From assembly GCA_012840805.1 (NCBI GenBank), contig DUVY01000015.1, positions 1-43,789 on the forward strand: a stretch of DNA of 43,789 nt, written 5' to 3'. This document shows, one piece after another, positions 1-8,253 of this stretch. The notes under the pieces were generated by a model, which worked only from the letters and a program-made list of their open reading frames with translations, made no database searches and was not told where the DNA came from. Source of the stretch: Clostridiales bacterium (GTDB taxonomy: Bacteria > Bacillota > Clostridia > Christensenellales > DUVY01). The translations under genes and the position numbers were made by a program. How positions within the stretch are numbered: the first letter of the stretch is position 1; each line of letters opens with the position of its first letter.

Positions 1-207
1 ATAGGTTTGTTTTTGGGATATCCGTTTGACGATGTATTGGACTTTATAAAAAAGGACAAGAGATGTTATTTTTGCGGTTATTGGAAAGTTTTTAATAATC
101 CCCAAGAAGCGCTTAAGATTATGGACGCTTATGACCTTGCCAAAACGGAAATTATCAATGAATGCTTAAAAGGCAAAGAATATTTTGAAATCACATATAA
201 TTATTAG
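1..207 (+). CDS. DUF3793-like protein, C-terminal end (5' part outside window)
   Basis: The frame is open from the first base, so this is the 3' end of a gene that begins upstream. The visible part has the pattern FLGYPFDDV, then a short spacer, then CGYWKVF, followed by a helical end. That combination (LGYP..DV and CGYWKVY) is what I know from the C-terminus of DUF3793 proteins of Clostridia, whose function is unknown. It lies 11 bases upstream of a flavodoxin gene, and the two very likely form one operon; flavodoxin neighbours are common for this family as I recall it. An internal TTG at base 7 could be taken for a start but has no ribosome binding site. The family call is from memory of the motif. 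Confidence 0.6.
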   Translation: MGLFLGYPFDDVLDFIKKDKRCYFCGYWKVFNNPQEALKIMDAYDLAKTEIINECLKGKEYFEITYNY

Positions 208-218
208 GAGGTTTTTTT

Positions 219-644
219 ATGTCAAAAGTATTAATAATATATTGGTCGGGAACGGGCAATACCGAAAAAATGGCGCAGTTGATATCCCAAGGCGCAAAGA
301 GCGCGGGAGCGGAGGTTGAACTGTTAAATGTAGCGCTTGCCGAGCCCGATATGGTGGATGATTACGATGTTATTGCTTTGGGCTCGCCATCTATGGGCGT
401 TGAGGTCATAGAGGAAGAAGAGATGGAGCCATTTGTGGAAGACATAAAAGACAAAGTTTCGGGCAAAAAAATTGCTTTGTTTGGCTCGTATGATTGGGGC
501 GATGGCGAATGGATGAGAGATTGGCAAGAGCGGATGAGCAAGTATGGCGCGCAAGTGATAGACGCTGTAATAACCCGCGAGGCGCCCGAAGGCGAGAGCG
601 AACAAGAATGCGTCAATCTAGGCGTCAAATTGGCTACGCTTTAA
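219..644 (+). CDS. Flavodoxin (short-chain)
   Basis: This encodes a 141-residue cytoplasmic electron carrier that would bind FMN. The FMN phosphate loop is visible at residues 8-15 (YWSGTGNT). A second flavin-facing loop with aromatic residues is GSYDWGDGEW around residues 90-99, and a GSPSMG loop lies near residues 57-62. The length is typical of small flavodoxins of anaerobes. A strong AGGAGG ribosome binding site sits 7-8 bases before the ATG. The gene follows a DUF3793-like gene with an 11-base gap and is closed by a hairpin terminator, so it is the last gene of that operon. Its redox partner cannot be deduced from this window. Confidence 0.93.
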   Translation: MSKVLIIYWSGTGNTEKMAQLISQGAKSAGAEVELLNVALAEPDMVDDYDVIALGSPSMGVEVIEEEEMEPFVEDIKDKVSGKKIALFGSYDWGDGEWMRDWQERMSKYGAQVIDAVITREAPEGESEQECVNLGVKLATL

Positions 645-687
645 AATATAATTTAGGCGTCAACTTAGCATTACCCCAAAAAAAGAT

Positions 688-715
688 AAGCCGTTTTTAA
701 AAACGGCTTTTTAAA
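688..715 (+). terminator. Rho-independent terminator after flavodoxin
   Basis: An 11-base stem (AAGCCGTTTTT with AAAAACGGCTT) with a minimal loop is followed by Ts, 44 bases after the flavodoxin stop codon. It separates the flavodoxin operon from the lipoprotein gene. Confidence 0.85.
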
Positions 716-853
716 TACGAGATTGGAATTAATTTAATATAGATTTATATAATAAAGACAGTATTTATACTCATATTGTTACATAATAATTACTAAAATT
801 ACAAATTCTATAAAAGACAAAATTAGAAAAGAAAAAATGTGTAAGACTATCAC

Positions 854-882
854 TTTACAAGCTCTTAAATATATGGTAAAAT
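854..882 (+). promoter_or_regulatory. Probable sigma-A promoter of the lipoprotein gene
   Basis: TTTACA at 854-859 and TAAAAT at 877-882 are separated by 17 bases. They lie in the 313-base gap between flavodoxin and the lipoprotein gene. The rest of this gap is AT-rich with no gene seen. Confidence 0.5.
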
Positions 883-957
883 TTTTTATAGTGAATATAT
901 TATCAATCTTATTGAAAACAAACAAGAAAATTAATATTTAATTTTAAGGAGAATGAA

Positions 958-1746
958 ATGAAAAAGATTATTACTTCTATACTGGCTATAATGACATCTA
1001 TAATGTTGGTTTTTGGCATTACAGGATGCGATAAAAAACCTGCCACAAGCTCCGCGACCGCTTACGATGTTGTGCATGGGAGCTATCTAGGCGTAGTGGA
1101 TATTACTGTTAATAAGGACGGAAAAGTAACAGCTATTAAAGTTGACGAAATTTTCTTCCCTGAGAGCTGGGCAAAAAGAGCGTCCGATGGCGAAAACGCC
1201 TCATTTACTAATGAATGGACTGATAGCGAGGAGAAAGTTGTTTACGCCAAATATATAAGAATCGGCGACAAATACTTTGAAGCCAAGGGCGAAGTTTCCA
1301 CAACTAGAAGCGTTAAGCCTGTTTGGGAAGAGATTGACGGCGATATTACGGACTTAGAAAAAGAGCTCAAGGATAGCGCGGATGTTAGGGATTGGTATTA
1401 CAAGGCTGTCAAGGATGGAGAGGTTGCTATTGTAAAAGCTGTTGAAGACGGCTTTGAAGACGAAAAAAACCCCGCTGATAACGATTATGGCAGCATGTTC
1501 AAATCGGAAAGCTCTTATTGGCCCGGAGGAGAAGAAGTAAAAGGCTGGAAAGGAAATATTAAGGCTATAGAAGATTATGTGAAAGAACACGGCGCGGGCT
1601 TTGAAATAGGTGATCTTGATAAAGACGATGAAACCGGAACATGGTGGATTGGCGATGTTGATACGGGCGCTTCTTTGACGGACTTTGTAGATTATATGGA
1701 AGTTGTTAAAGACGCTTACCAAAAAGCGATGAAAGTTTATCAATAA
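958..1746 (+). CDS. Secreted lipoprotein, possibly FMN-binding-like
   Basis: The 262-residue product starts with a classic lipoprotein signal: MKK, a hydrophobic stretch, then a lipobox GITGC, so Cys 24 should be lipidated and the protein anchored outside the membrane. Residues about 37-60 (GSYLGVVDITVNKDGKVTAIKV) resemble the beta-hairpin that opens FMN-binding lipoproteins (GxYxG..V.V.DGKIT.V), but I see no clear flavinylation motif, so this is only a weak resemblance. The rest is rich in Asp, Glu and Trp (for example EWTDSEEKVVYAKY, WIGDVDTG). An AAGGAG site precedes the ATG by 6 bases. It is a single-gene unit, with its own promoter and a terminator just downstream. Function not known. 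Confidence 0.75.
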   Translation: MKKIITSILAIMTSIMLVFGITGCDKKPATSSATAYDVVHGSYLGVVDITVNKDGKVTAIKVDEIFFPESWAKRASDGENASFTNEWTDSEEKVVYAKYIRIGDKYFEAKGEVSTTRSVKPVWEEIDGDITDLEKELKDSADVRDWYYKAVKDGEVAIVKAVEDGFEDEKNPADNDYGSMFKSESSYWPGGEEVKGWKGNIKAIEDYVKEHGAGFEIGDLDKDDETGTWWIGDVDTGASLTDFVDYMEVVKDAYQKAMKVYQ

Positions 1747-1770
1747 AAAACCCAAAGGAATAAAATAAAA

Positions 1771-1803
1771 AAGCATTAACCAAAAAGGTTAATGCTTTTT
1801 TAT
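1771..1803 (+). terminator. Rho-independent terminator after lipoprotein gene
   Basis: A perfect 11-base stem, AAGCATTAACC with GGTTAATGCTT, carries a five-A loop and is followed by a T run. It begins 25 bases after the lipoprotein stop codon. Confidence 0.9.
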
Positions 1804-1934
1804 TTGTTTATAATAAGATTTATATCAATAAAAATTAATAAAAAGTTAAACCAAGATTACATAAAAATAGGTTATAATAGTAACAAGGGAGTGAAATAAA
1901 TGACTGTATTATAATCAAACAAAAGGCGTATATA

Positions 1935-2039
1935 ATGTTCTTTTTGGGGTTTATATTAGCGATTTTGGGGGTGTTAATTGCTTTTGGGATTACCCAAATG
2001 AAAACCAAAAAATACAGCCAACAGCGAAAAGAACAATAA
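1935..2039 (+). CDS. Possible 34-residue single-pass membrane peptide
   Basis: A short frame from ATG 1935 to TAA 2039 would give a peptide with a hydrophobic helix (residues 2-20) and a basic, glutamine-rich tail (KTKKYSQQRKEQ). That is the look of small membrane proteins. The ATG lacks a good ribosome binding site. A better one (AAGGGAG) stands before another ATG at 1900, which opens only a 4-codon frame in a different phase. A one-base frameshift would join the two, so the gene may be broken or the start uncertain. A bidirectional terminator follows at 2061. No known family is recognised. Confidence 0.35.
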   Translation: MFFLGFILAILGVLIAFGITQMKTKKYSQQRKEQ

Positions 2040-2060
2040 ATTAAATTATTAAAAACTAAA

Positions 2061-2092
2061 AAAAGCAATGTCTTTAAAAACATTGCTTTTTT
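2061..2092. terminator. Bidirectional terminator between small ORF and cysS
   Basis: The stem AAAAGCAATGT pairs with ACATTGCTTTT around a loop of about 8 bases. A T run lies on the plus side and an A run on the other, so it can end transcripts from both sides, including the converging cysE-cysS operon. Confidence 0.8.
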
Positions 2093-2096
2093 ATTA

Positions 2097-3491
2097 TTAT
2101 TGCTTCTTTGTGATTTGGTACCCTTGCGGGGTATCTATTATTATATAACCTTTTGAGTTAATCTGATTTCTAAGCTCGTCCGCTAAAGTGTAATCTTTGG
2201 CTTGTTTTACTTGCAGTCTTAGCTTAGCAAGTTCTTGAATTTCTTGCGGGATATCTTGCGGGGCGTCTTGCTGAGTTTGGCTTACAGACTGCTCCAACTT
2301 TAATCCTAGCACCCTATCGGCGTATAAGGCAAAGTCATACACGGCTTTAGATTTGGGTTCTTTTAGCGCGATCCACAAAACGCCCAAAGCAAGCGGGATG
2401 TTTAAGTCGTCATTGACAGCTTCGTCAAACTTTTTTTGATAGTCTTTTAAAGCGTCTTTATTAGCGTCTTGCGCGTTTTTATGCGCTTGCAACTGCTCGA
2501 TTAATCTTTTGCGCGCCGTTTTGGCGGCTTCTATTCCCTCAAAAGTAAAGTTCAGCTTTTTTCGATAATGCGTATTAAGGCAAAAATACCTAAAGTCCAT
2601 AGGGTCATAGCCGCGTTTTTCCAAATCGCTTATGGTGTAAGTGTTGCCTAAGGATTTGGACATCTTGCCGTTATCCACCATCATAAATTCGCCGTGCATC
2701 CAATATCTAACAGCGGGCTTGCCCGTAAGCGCTTCGCTTTGGGCAATCTCGTTTTCGTGGTGAATGGGTATATGGTCCACGCCGCCGCTGTGTATATCAA
2801 ATTGGTCGCCCAAAAGCTCTTTGCCTAAAGCCGAGCATTCTATATGCCAGCCCGGATAACCCATACCCCAAGGGCTTTGCCATTGCATTATATGTTCTTT
2901 GGACGCTTTTTTCCACAGCGCGAAGTCATAAGGATTGCGCTTTTCGGGATTGATTTCCACTCGCGCGCCCGCTATTTGCTCGTACAGGTTAATTCCGCTT
3001 AGCTTGCCATAATCATCAAATTTTGAGATATCAAAATAAATCCCGTCCGATATCTCATAACCGTAGCCTCTTTCAACAAGGTGTTGGACAAAGTCAATCA
3101 TTTGATTGATATAATCGGTGGCTTTGGGCGTGTATTCGGGGCGCTCAATATTGAGTTTTTCCAAGTCCTCAAAAAAGACTTTAGTATAATATTCGGCTAT
3201 CTCATAAGGCGAGCGGTTTTGCCTTTTGGCTTCGCTTTGGATTTTGTCCTCGCCCGTGTCGCTGTCCGATTCAAGATGGCCCACATCGGTAATGTTCATA
3301 ACGCCTTTTAGCCGATAGCCGTTGTGTTTTAACACCCGTCTTAATATATCCATAAAGATATAAGTCCGCATATTGCCTATATGAGCGTAATTATAAACGG
3401 TCGGGCCGCACGAATACATACTGACTTCGCCTTCTTTTAAAGGTTTAAATATTTCTTTTTTTCGGGTCAATGTGTTATAAAGTTTGAGCAT
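2097..3491 (-). CDS. cysS: Cysteinyl-tRNA synthetase
   Basis: Class I aminoacyl-tRNA synthetase that charges tRNA-Cys with cysteine in the cytoplasm. The 464-residue length is normal for the family. The HIGH-type motif is at residues 37-40 (HIGN), in the context CGPTVYNYAHIGN, with zinc ligand Cys 28. The second zinc ligand region reads HIECSALG. The KMSKS loop is at residues 276-280 and is perfect. The C-terminal DALR-like helical part ends with a short basic tail. It begins one base after the cysE stop, with the AAAGG ribosome binding site inside the end of cysE, so the two are translationally close. The cysE-cysS order is the known arrangement in Bacillota. Confidence 0.98.
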   Translation of the reverse strand: MLKLYNTLTRKKEIFKPLKEGEVSMYSCGPTVYNYAHIGNMRTYIFMDILRRVLKHNGYRLKGVMNITDVGHLESDSDTGEDKIQSEAKRQNRSPYEIAEYYTKVFFEDLEKLNIERPEYTPKATDYINQMIDFVQHLVERGYGYEISDGIYFDISKFDDYGKLSGINLYEQIAGARVEINPEKRNPYDFALWKKASKEHIMQWQSPWGMGYPGWHIECSALGKELLGDQFDIHSGGVDHIPIHHENEIAQSEALTGKPAVRYWMHGEFMMVDNGKMSKSLGNTYTISDLEKRGYDPMDFRYFCLNTHYRKKLNFTFEGIEAAKTARKRLIEQLQAHKNAQDANKDALKDYQKKFDEAVNDDLNIPLALGVLWIALKEPKSKAVYDFALYADRVLGLKLEQSVSQTQQDAPQDIPQEIQELAKLRLQVKQAKDYTLADELRNQINSKGYIIIDTPQGYQITKKQ

Positions 3492-3492
3492 A

Positions 3493-4128
3493 TTATTTAC
3501 CTTTTTCCAACATTTCTATACGATTATTAAGTTTTTCAATTTCGCTATTAAGCCGCGCGAACTCTTTCATCAAAGGGTCGGGGAAGGTCTGGTCAAGGTC
3601 GTCCGTTCTTTTGCCGTATCTTCGCACAACCCTGCCCGGAATACCCACCACTGTGCTATCGGACGGCACATCTTTTAGCACCACGCTGCCCGAGCCGATT
3701 TTGCTTCTAGTGCCAATTGTGATAGGTCCTAAAACTTTGGCGCCCGCGCTTACCATTACATTATCTTCCAAGGTGGGATGGCGCTTGCCTGTATCCTTGC
3801 CCGTGCCGCCTAAGGTTACGCCTTGATAAAGCGTGCAGTTTTTGCCTATGATTGTGGTCTCGCCTATGACAACGCCCGCGCCGTGGTCTATAAACAATCC
3901 GCCGTCTATTTCGGCGGCGGGATGAATCTCAATGCCCGTAAAAAAGCGGACAATTTGACTAATAATTCTCGCCAAAAGCTTTAGCTTTAATTTTTTATAT
4001 ACAAAATGCGCGAGCCTATATCCCAAGACGGCGTGAAATCCCGAATAAGTTAAGATAACCTCAAGTTTGCTTTTCGCGGCGGGGTCGTTTCTTAACGCCG
4101 CGTTTAGATCCATTTTTATCTTTCCCAT
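3493..4128 (-). CDS. cysE: Serine O-acetyltransferase
   Basis: Transfers acetyl from acetyl-CoA to L-serine, the first step of cysteine synthesis; cytoplasmic. The N-terminal helical part (DPAAKSKLEVILTYSGFHAVLGYRLAH) is followed by the left-handed beta-helix made of hexapeptide repeats (IHPAAEIDGGLFIDHG, then VVIGETTIIG) and by the GGTGKDTGKRHP loop typical of CysE. A short C-terminal coiled part follows. I chose ATG 4128, giving 211 residues; a TTG at 4140 would add four residues but has no ribosome binding site. For the ATG only a weak GAGAAA lies upstream. It is cotranscribed with cysS. I looked for a T-box leader, common on such operons, and found none. Confidence 0.95.
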   Translation of the reverse strand: MGKIKMDLNAALRNDPAAKSKLEVILTYSGFHAVLGYRLAHFVYKKLKLKLLARIISQIVRFFTGIEIHPAAEIDGGLFIDHGAGVVIGETTIIGKNCTLYQGVTLGGTGKDTGKRHPTLEDNVMVSAGAKVLGPITIGTRSKIGSGSVVLKDVPSDSTVVGIPGRVVRRYGKRTDDLDQTFPDPLMKEFARLNSEIEKLNNRIEMLEKGK

Positions 4129-4608
4129 ATTATTTCTCAATAATTATTTTTTATAATAAATTATATGCCCAGAGGACGCGTTAAGGATAATTTTGATAGC
4201 TTATAAATTCTATTTAAGCGTTTTGGTATAACTATTTAGTTATCGTATTGGGATTTCGTGTTTCAATTTTTTGTCCTTTGGGGTTATTTATATCGCCGCG
4301 CCTATCTTAATATGAATATGGCTTGCGGCTATGAGTTCGGCAACATTTGGTTATAAGAAAATAATAAAATTTGGTTCTTTAACCAACAAAACCTTATTGC
4401 AAGTTCCAAATTTTTCCTATTTTTAAATAGCATTACCATTATATATTAGCAATATTATAAAGTCAACGAACGGACAAAACAACCAAATACAGCCCAAAAT
4501 AAGTCAATATAAAAATAATGTAGAAACTTAACCGTCAAATCATTTACATTTGTTTTTATTGTGTTATTATATCTATAATCATTTTCTAAATTTTGGGAGT
4601 TATCGGCT
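4129..4608. other. Divergent intergenic region of cysE and the ABC exporter
   Basis: No gene is seen in these 480 bases. On the cysE side there is a nested inverted repeat: AAAATTTGG at 4366-4374 with CCAAATTTT at 4406-4414, and inside it TTGGTT-CTTT-AACCAA at 4371-4386. The two hairpins share bases and would exclude each other if transcribed towards cysE. The T-box signature (AGGGTGGNACCGCG on the minus strand) is absent. Confidence 0.4.
4543..4570 (+). promoter_or_regulatory. Probable promoter of the ABC exporter operon
   Basis: TTTACA at 4543-4548 and TATTAT at 4565-4570 with 16 bases between them lie 38 bases before the first exporter gene. A GGGAG ribosome binding site follows at about 4594-4598. 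Confidence 0.5.
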
Positions 4609-6417
4609 ATGAGCGCGTTTTGGCAGGCGTGGGGTTATTTCAAAAAGCATTGGTTTGTTTTTGTATTTTGTTTTTTCTTGGGCTATTTTTTTATTTTTAT
4701 CGCGCAAGTCATTCCACAAGTGCTTCAGCTAATATTAGATAAAGTAATAATGCCTGCGCTAGGCAAAACCAATATAAAAGAATCATCTAGCATTTTTTTG
4801 CCTCTTTTAAACAAAATTGTAGGCGATAGCGCAGATTTAACAAAAAGTTTGATAACGCTTGTAGTTCTTTTGCTCCTTTTGGCGTTTACGCGGCATATCA
4901 CGCATTATATCCGCTGGAATTTGGCGCATACCAGGGCGGTTGATTGCGAAAGGGATTTGCGAAACGCGGCGTTTAGGAAGATTATTACCCAAAACTCAAT
5001 GACGCTTAACCGTTACACGAGCGGCGAGCTTTTGAGCATAGCCCAATCCGATGTGATAATGATAAAGGATATGTTTATCCATTATATCCCGCTTACCTTA
5101 GAAAGTTTTATGCATGTATTTTTGGCGGTGTTTTTTATTACGCGCATTAATTGGTATTTGGCTATTTTACCGCTTTGCGTTGGCGTCGCTATGGCAATTA
5201 CTTCCCGCGTTAATATGAAAAAAATGCGCCAAATCTATAATGAAATCAGAAACCGATCTATAGATTTGAACTCGTGCGTGCAAGAAAATATCAACGGCAT
5301 ACGCATTGTAAAGGCATATGCCGCCGAAGGACAAGAAATCAAAAAGTTTGACCAAAGAAACGAAAATTATAAAAACGCGTATTTCAAACATACCCAAGTA
5401 TGGAGCAAGTTTAACGCGCTGTTCGCGTCTTTTGCCCAAATCGCTTATCTAGGCTCAATAATTATCGCTATATTTTTGGGCTTAGATGGCAAAGTGACGA
5501 TAGGCGAGTTTGGCTCGTTTGTATATTACATAGGCAGCATTACCAATCCGCTTATAAATATGTCCTATCATGTGAGCCAATTGCAGCAGTCTTTGGTTTG
5601 CGCTGATAGATTGTTTACTTTTATAAATACAAACAATATGATAGCGGACGCCGAAGACGCGATTAGCATAAAAGAAAAGCCCAATTTGGCAATTGAAAGC
5701 GCCAGCCTTACCATAGACAATAAACCTATCTTGACAGATATTAATCTAGAGTTGCCTTACGGCAAAAAGCTGGGCATAATGGGCAAAACGGGCTCGGGCA
5801 AATCCTCGCTTTTGAAGCTTATGACAAGGTTTTATGATGTAACCAAGGGCGCGGTTTTGATTAACGGCGCGGACATTAGAAAAATCAAGCTAGAAGATGT
5901 AAGGTTGCAATTTGGATATGTGATGCAGGATGTGTTTTTGTTTTCCAACACAATAGACGCCAATATCGCTTTTTTCAACCCTGATATCTCTCACGAAGAG
6001 GTTATAAAAGCCGCCAAAGCCGCCCAAGCTCACGATTTTATAATGGATATGCCGCAAGGATACGATACCATAGTGGGCGAAAGGGGCGTAGGATTGTCGG
6101 GCGGACAAAAACAAAGGGTCTCGATCGCAAGAGCCTTGTTAAAAGACGCGCCCATATTATTGTTAGACGATGCCACAAGCGCGCTTGATTTGCAGACCGA
6201 GAGATTAATTTTGCGATCATTAAGCGAAGAATACGCGGACAAGACGCTTGTAATAACGGCGCACAGGGCGGCGTCAGTGCGATTTTGCGATGAGATAATT
6301 TATCTGGAAGACGGCAAGATTGTAGAGCGCGGCACTCATGAGGAGTTAATGCACCTAAACGGTAGGTATGCCGATATATACAAAAAACAGCAGGCGACCT
6401 TAAGGGAGATTGCGTAA
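4609..6417 (+). CDS. ABC exporter half-transporter, degenerate-site subunit (BmrC/YheI type)
   Basis: This 602-residue protein has an N-terminal six-helix membrane domain (about residues 10-330) and a C-terminal ATPase. Walker A is G392-KTGSGK-S399, the signature is LSGGQ at 496-500, and the H-loop His is 552. After the Walker B Asp 520 the residue that should be the catalytic Glu is Asp 521. In known heterodimeric exporters (BmrCD, LmrCD, TM287/288) this substitution marks the subunit whose own ATP site is non-hydrolytic. It is followed after one base by the partner gene, and the two would form one exporter of lipids or drugs in the cell membrane. The substrate cannot be deduced. Confidence 0.93.
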   Translation: MSAFWQAWGYFKKHWFVFVFCFFLGYFFIFIAQVIPQVLQLILDKVIMPALGKTNIKESSSIFLPLLNKIVGDSADLTKSLITLVVLLLLLAFTRHITHYIRWNLAHTRAVDCERDLRNAAFRKIITQNSMTLNRYTSGELLSIAQSDVIMIKDMFIHYIPLTLESFMHVFLAVFFITRINWYLAILPLCVGVAMAITSRVNMKKMRQIYNEIRNRSIDLNSCVQENINGIRIVKAYAAEGQEIKKFDQRNENYKNAYFKHTQVWSKFNALFASFAQIAYLGSIIIAIFLGLDGKVTIGEFGSFVYYIGSITNPLINMSYHVSQLQQSLVCADRLFTFINTNNMIADAEDAISIKEKPNLAIESASLTIDNKPILTDINLELPYGKKLGIMGKTGSGKSSLLKLMTRFYDVTKGAVLINGADIRKIKLEDVRLQFGYVMQDVFLFSNTIDANIAFFNPDISHEEVIKAAKAAQAHDFIMDMPQGYDTIVGERGVGLSGGQKQRVSIARALLKDAPILLLDDATSALDLQTERLILRSLSEEYADKTLVITAHRAASVRFCDEIIYLEDGKIVERGTHEELMHLNGRYADIYKKQQATLREIA

Positions 6418-6418
6418 A

Positions 6419-8206
6419 ATGGCGCGGAACAGATATTTTGAAGACGAGGCGCTGGAAGCGAAGTTTAACGGCAAAATGATTTTGCGCGTTTTGTCGTATA
6501 TCAAGCCCTATAAAAAGACTTTTATAACCGTAACTGTCTTTATGATAATTTTGGGCGCAATCGCGCTTTTGCCGTCGTATTTTAACCGCATTATCATAGA
6601 CAAGATTTTGGATGTCAAAGGCAGAGTTCCACATTATGTTACGCTTGCCATAGTTATTTTAATAGCTTGGGCGCTGGTAGCGGTAAGCGATATATTGTTT
6701 AACTTGGTCAAAACCCGCGCATTGACCAAAAATTCTTATAAAATCGTAAGGGATTTGCGCGGCGAACTCTTTAGACATCTTCAAAAACTATCTTTTGATT
6801 ATTTTGACTCAAGACCAGCGGGCAAAATTTTGGTCAGAGTCACTAACTATATTGACGAACTTGCCAATATTTTGTCGGGCACGGTCATAGGCTTTGTGAC
6901 GGATAGCATTAAGACTATTTTGATATTGGGCTTTTTGTATGTCTTGGATTATAGATTCGCGCTTATAGTGACCGCGGCTATGGTCCCGCTTAGTTTTTCA
7001 TTGGTATTTTTGCGCTCAAAGATTCACCTAAGATGGCGGCATATGCGAAATAAATCAAGTAACCGCACCGCTTATATAGCCGAAAACATTAACGGCATAG
7101 CCGTAACAAAGGCGTTTAACCGTATTGACGCCAATTGCCAGACCTATGACGAACTAAACGCGATATGCAACAAAAGCTGGGCAAATGTGATTAGGCTCAA
7201 TGAGTTGTTTTTTCCTGTTATGGACGCCTTTTGGAATATTGGTCAAATGGGTATTTATGTCGCGGCGTATTTGATTGCCATAAATTTTGGGACTCAGAGT
7301 ATTTCGCCTGGACTGTTGATAAGCTTTGCGGGATATTTGGGCTTATTTTTTCAGCCGCTTAATAACATCTCTAATTATGTGCAGCAGCTTTCGGTAGCAA
7401 GCTCTAACCTAGAAAGAATTTTTGAGACAATGGACACTCCCCCGTCCATTACGGACCGCGAAGACGCCTATGATTTACCGCAGATACAAGGGCATGTCAA
7501 GTTTGAAAATGTTGATTTCGCCTATGAAAAAGGCAATAATATTTTGGAAAACTTTAATCTAGAAGTGCCTTTGGGCAAAAGCGTGGCTTTGGTAGGGCCT
7601 ACGGGCGCGGGCAAGACGACCATTGTCAATCTTTTGAGCAGGTTTTACGAGCCGACTAGCGGCAGAGTTTTGATAGACGGTCACGATATTAATAATGTGA
7701 AACTTTATTCGCTAAGAAGCCAAGTGGGCGTGATGATGCAAGATTCGTTTATATTCAGCGGTACGATTATGGATAATATAAGATATGCCCGCCCCGACGC
7801 AACAGACGAAGAATGTATCAATGCCGCCAAAGCGGCTTCGCTTCACGAATACATAATGCGCTACCCCGACGGGTATAATCACGTATTAGGCGAAAAAGGC
7901 GCGGGGCTTTCGGGTGGCGAGATACAATTGCTGTCTTTTGCGCGCACTATTCTTTGCGACCCTAAGATATTGATTTTGGACGAGGCTACAAGCTCGGTGG
8001 ACACCGAAACCGAAATCAAAATTCAACAAGTTTTGGAAAAGATATTAAAAAACCGCACCAGCTTTATAATAGCTCATAGATTATCTACTATTCGCAAAGC
8101 CGATTGCATATTATATATAAGCAATAAAGGAATCTTAGAAGCGGGCTCGCATCAAGAGCTTATGGCGAAAAAGGGCGCGTATTACCGTTTACAGACAAAA
8201 AATTAA
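6419..8206 (+). CDS. ABC exporter half-transporter, catalytic-site subunit (BmrD/YheH type)
   Basis: This is the partner of the gene before it. I start it at ATG 6419 (595 residues), because AAGGGAG at 6402-6408 is correctly spaced for this ATG; an in-frame TTG at 6410 is too close to that site. The membrane domain covers about residues 30-330. Walker A is G393-PTGAGK-T400, Walker B ends D521-E522 with the catalytic Glu present, and the H-loop His is 553. The signature reads LSGGE at 497-501 instead of LSGGQ, which fits the degenerate site made with the first subunit. So the pair shows the complementary defects expected of a heterodimer with one active ATP site. Confidence 0.94.
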   Translation: MARNRYFEDEALEAKFNGKMILRVLSYIKPYKKTFITVTVFMIILGAIALLPSYFNRIIIDKILDVKGRVPHYVTLAIVILIAWALVAVSDILFNLVKTRALTKNSYKIVRDLRGELFRHLQKLSFDYFDSRPAGKILVRVTNYIDELANILSGTVIGFVTDSIKTILILGFLYVLDYRFALIVTAAMVPLSFSLVFLRSKIHLRWRHMRNKSSNRTAYIAENINGIAVTKAFNRIDANCQTYDELNAICNKSWANVIRLNELFFPVMDAFWNIGQMGIYVAAYLIAINFGTQSISPGLLISFAGYLGLFFQPLNNISNYVQQLSVASSNLERIFETMDTPPSITDREDAYDLPQIQGHVKFENVDFAYEKGNNILENFNLEVPLGKSVALVGPTGAGKTTIVNLLSRFYEPTSGRVLIDGHDINNVKLYSLRSQVGVMMQDSFIFSGTIMDNIRYARPDATDEECINAAKAASLHEYIMRYPDGYNHVLGEKGAGLSGGEIQLLSFARTILCDPKILILDEATSSVDTETEIKIQQVLEKILKNRTSFIIAHRLSTIRKADCILYISNKGILEAGSHQELMAKKGAYYRLQTKN

Positions 8207-8253
8207 TATCGTGATATAATCTTGATAATAAGTATTTTTAGAGGTTTTTTGCT

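Noticed and set aside
4141-4500. T-box riboswitch upstream of cysE
   Set aside because: The conserved AGGGTGGNACCGCG element is absent on the minus strand.
6038-6634. A 198-codon minus-strand frame across the exporter genes
   Set aside because: It lies antisense to conserved ATPase motifs of the first exporter subunit and has no ribosome binding site; a shadow.
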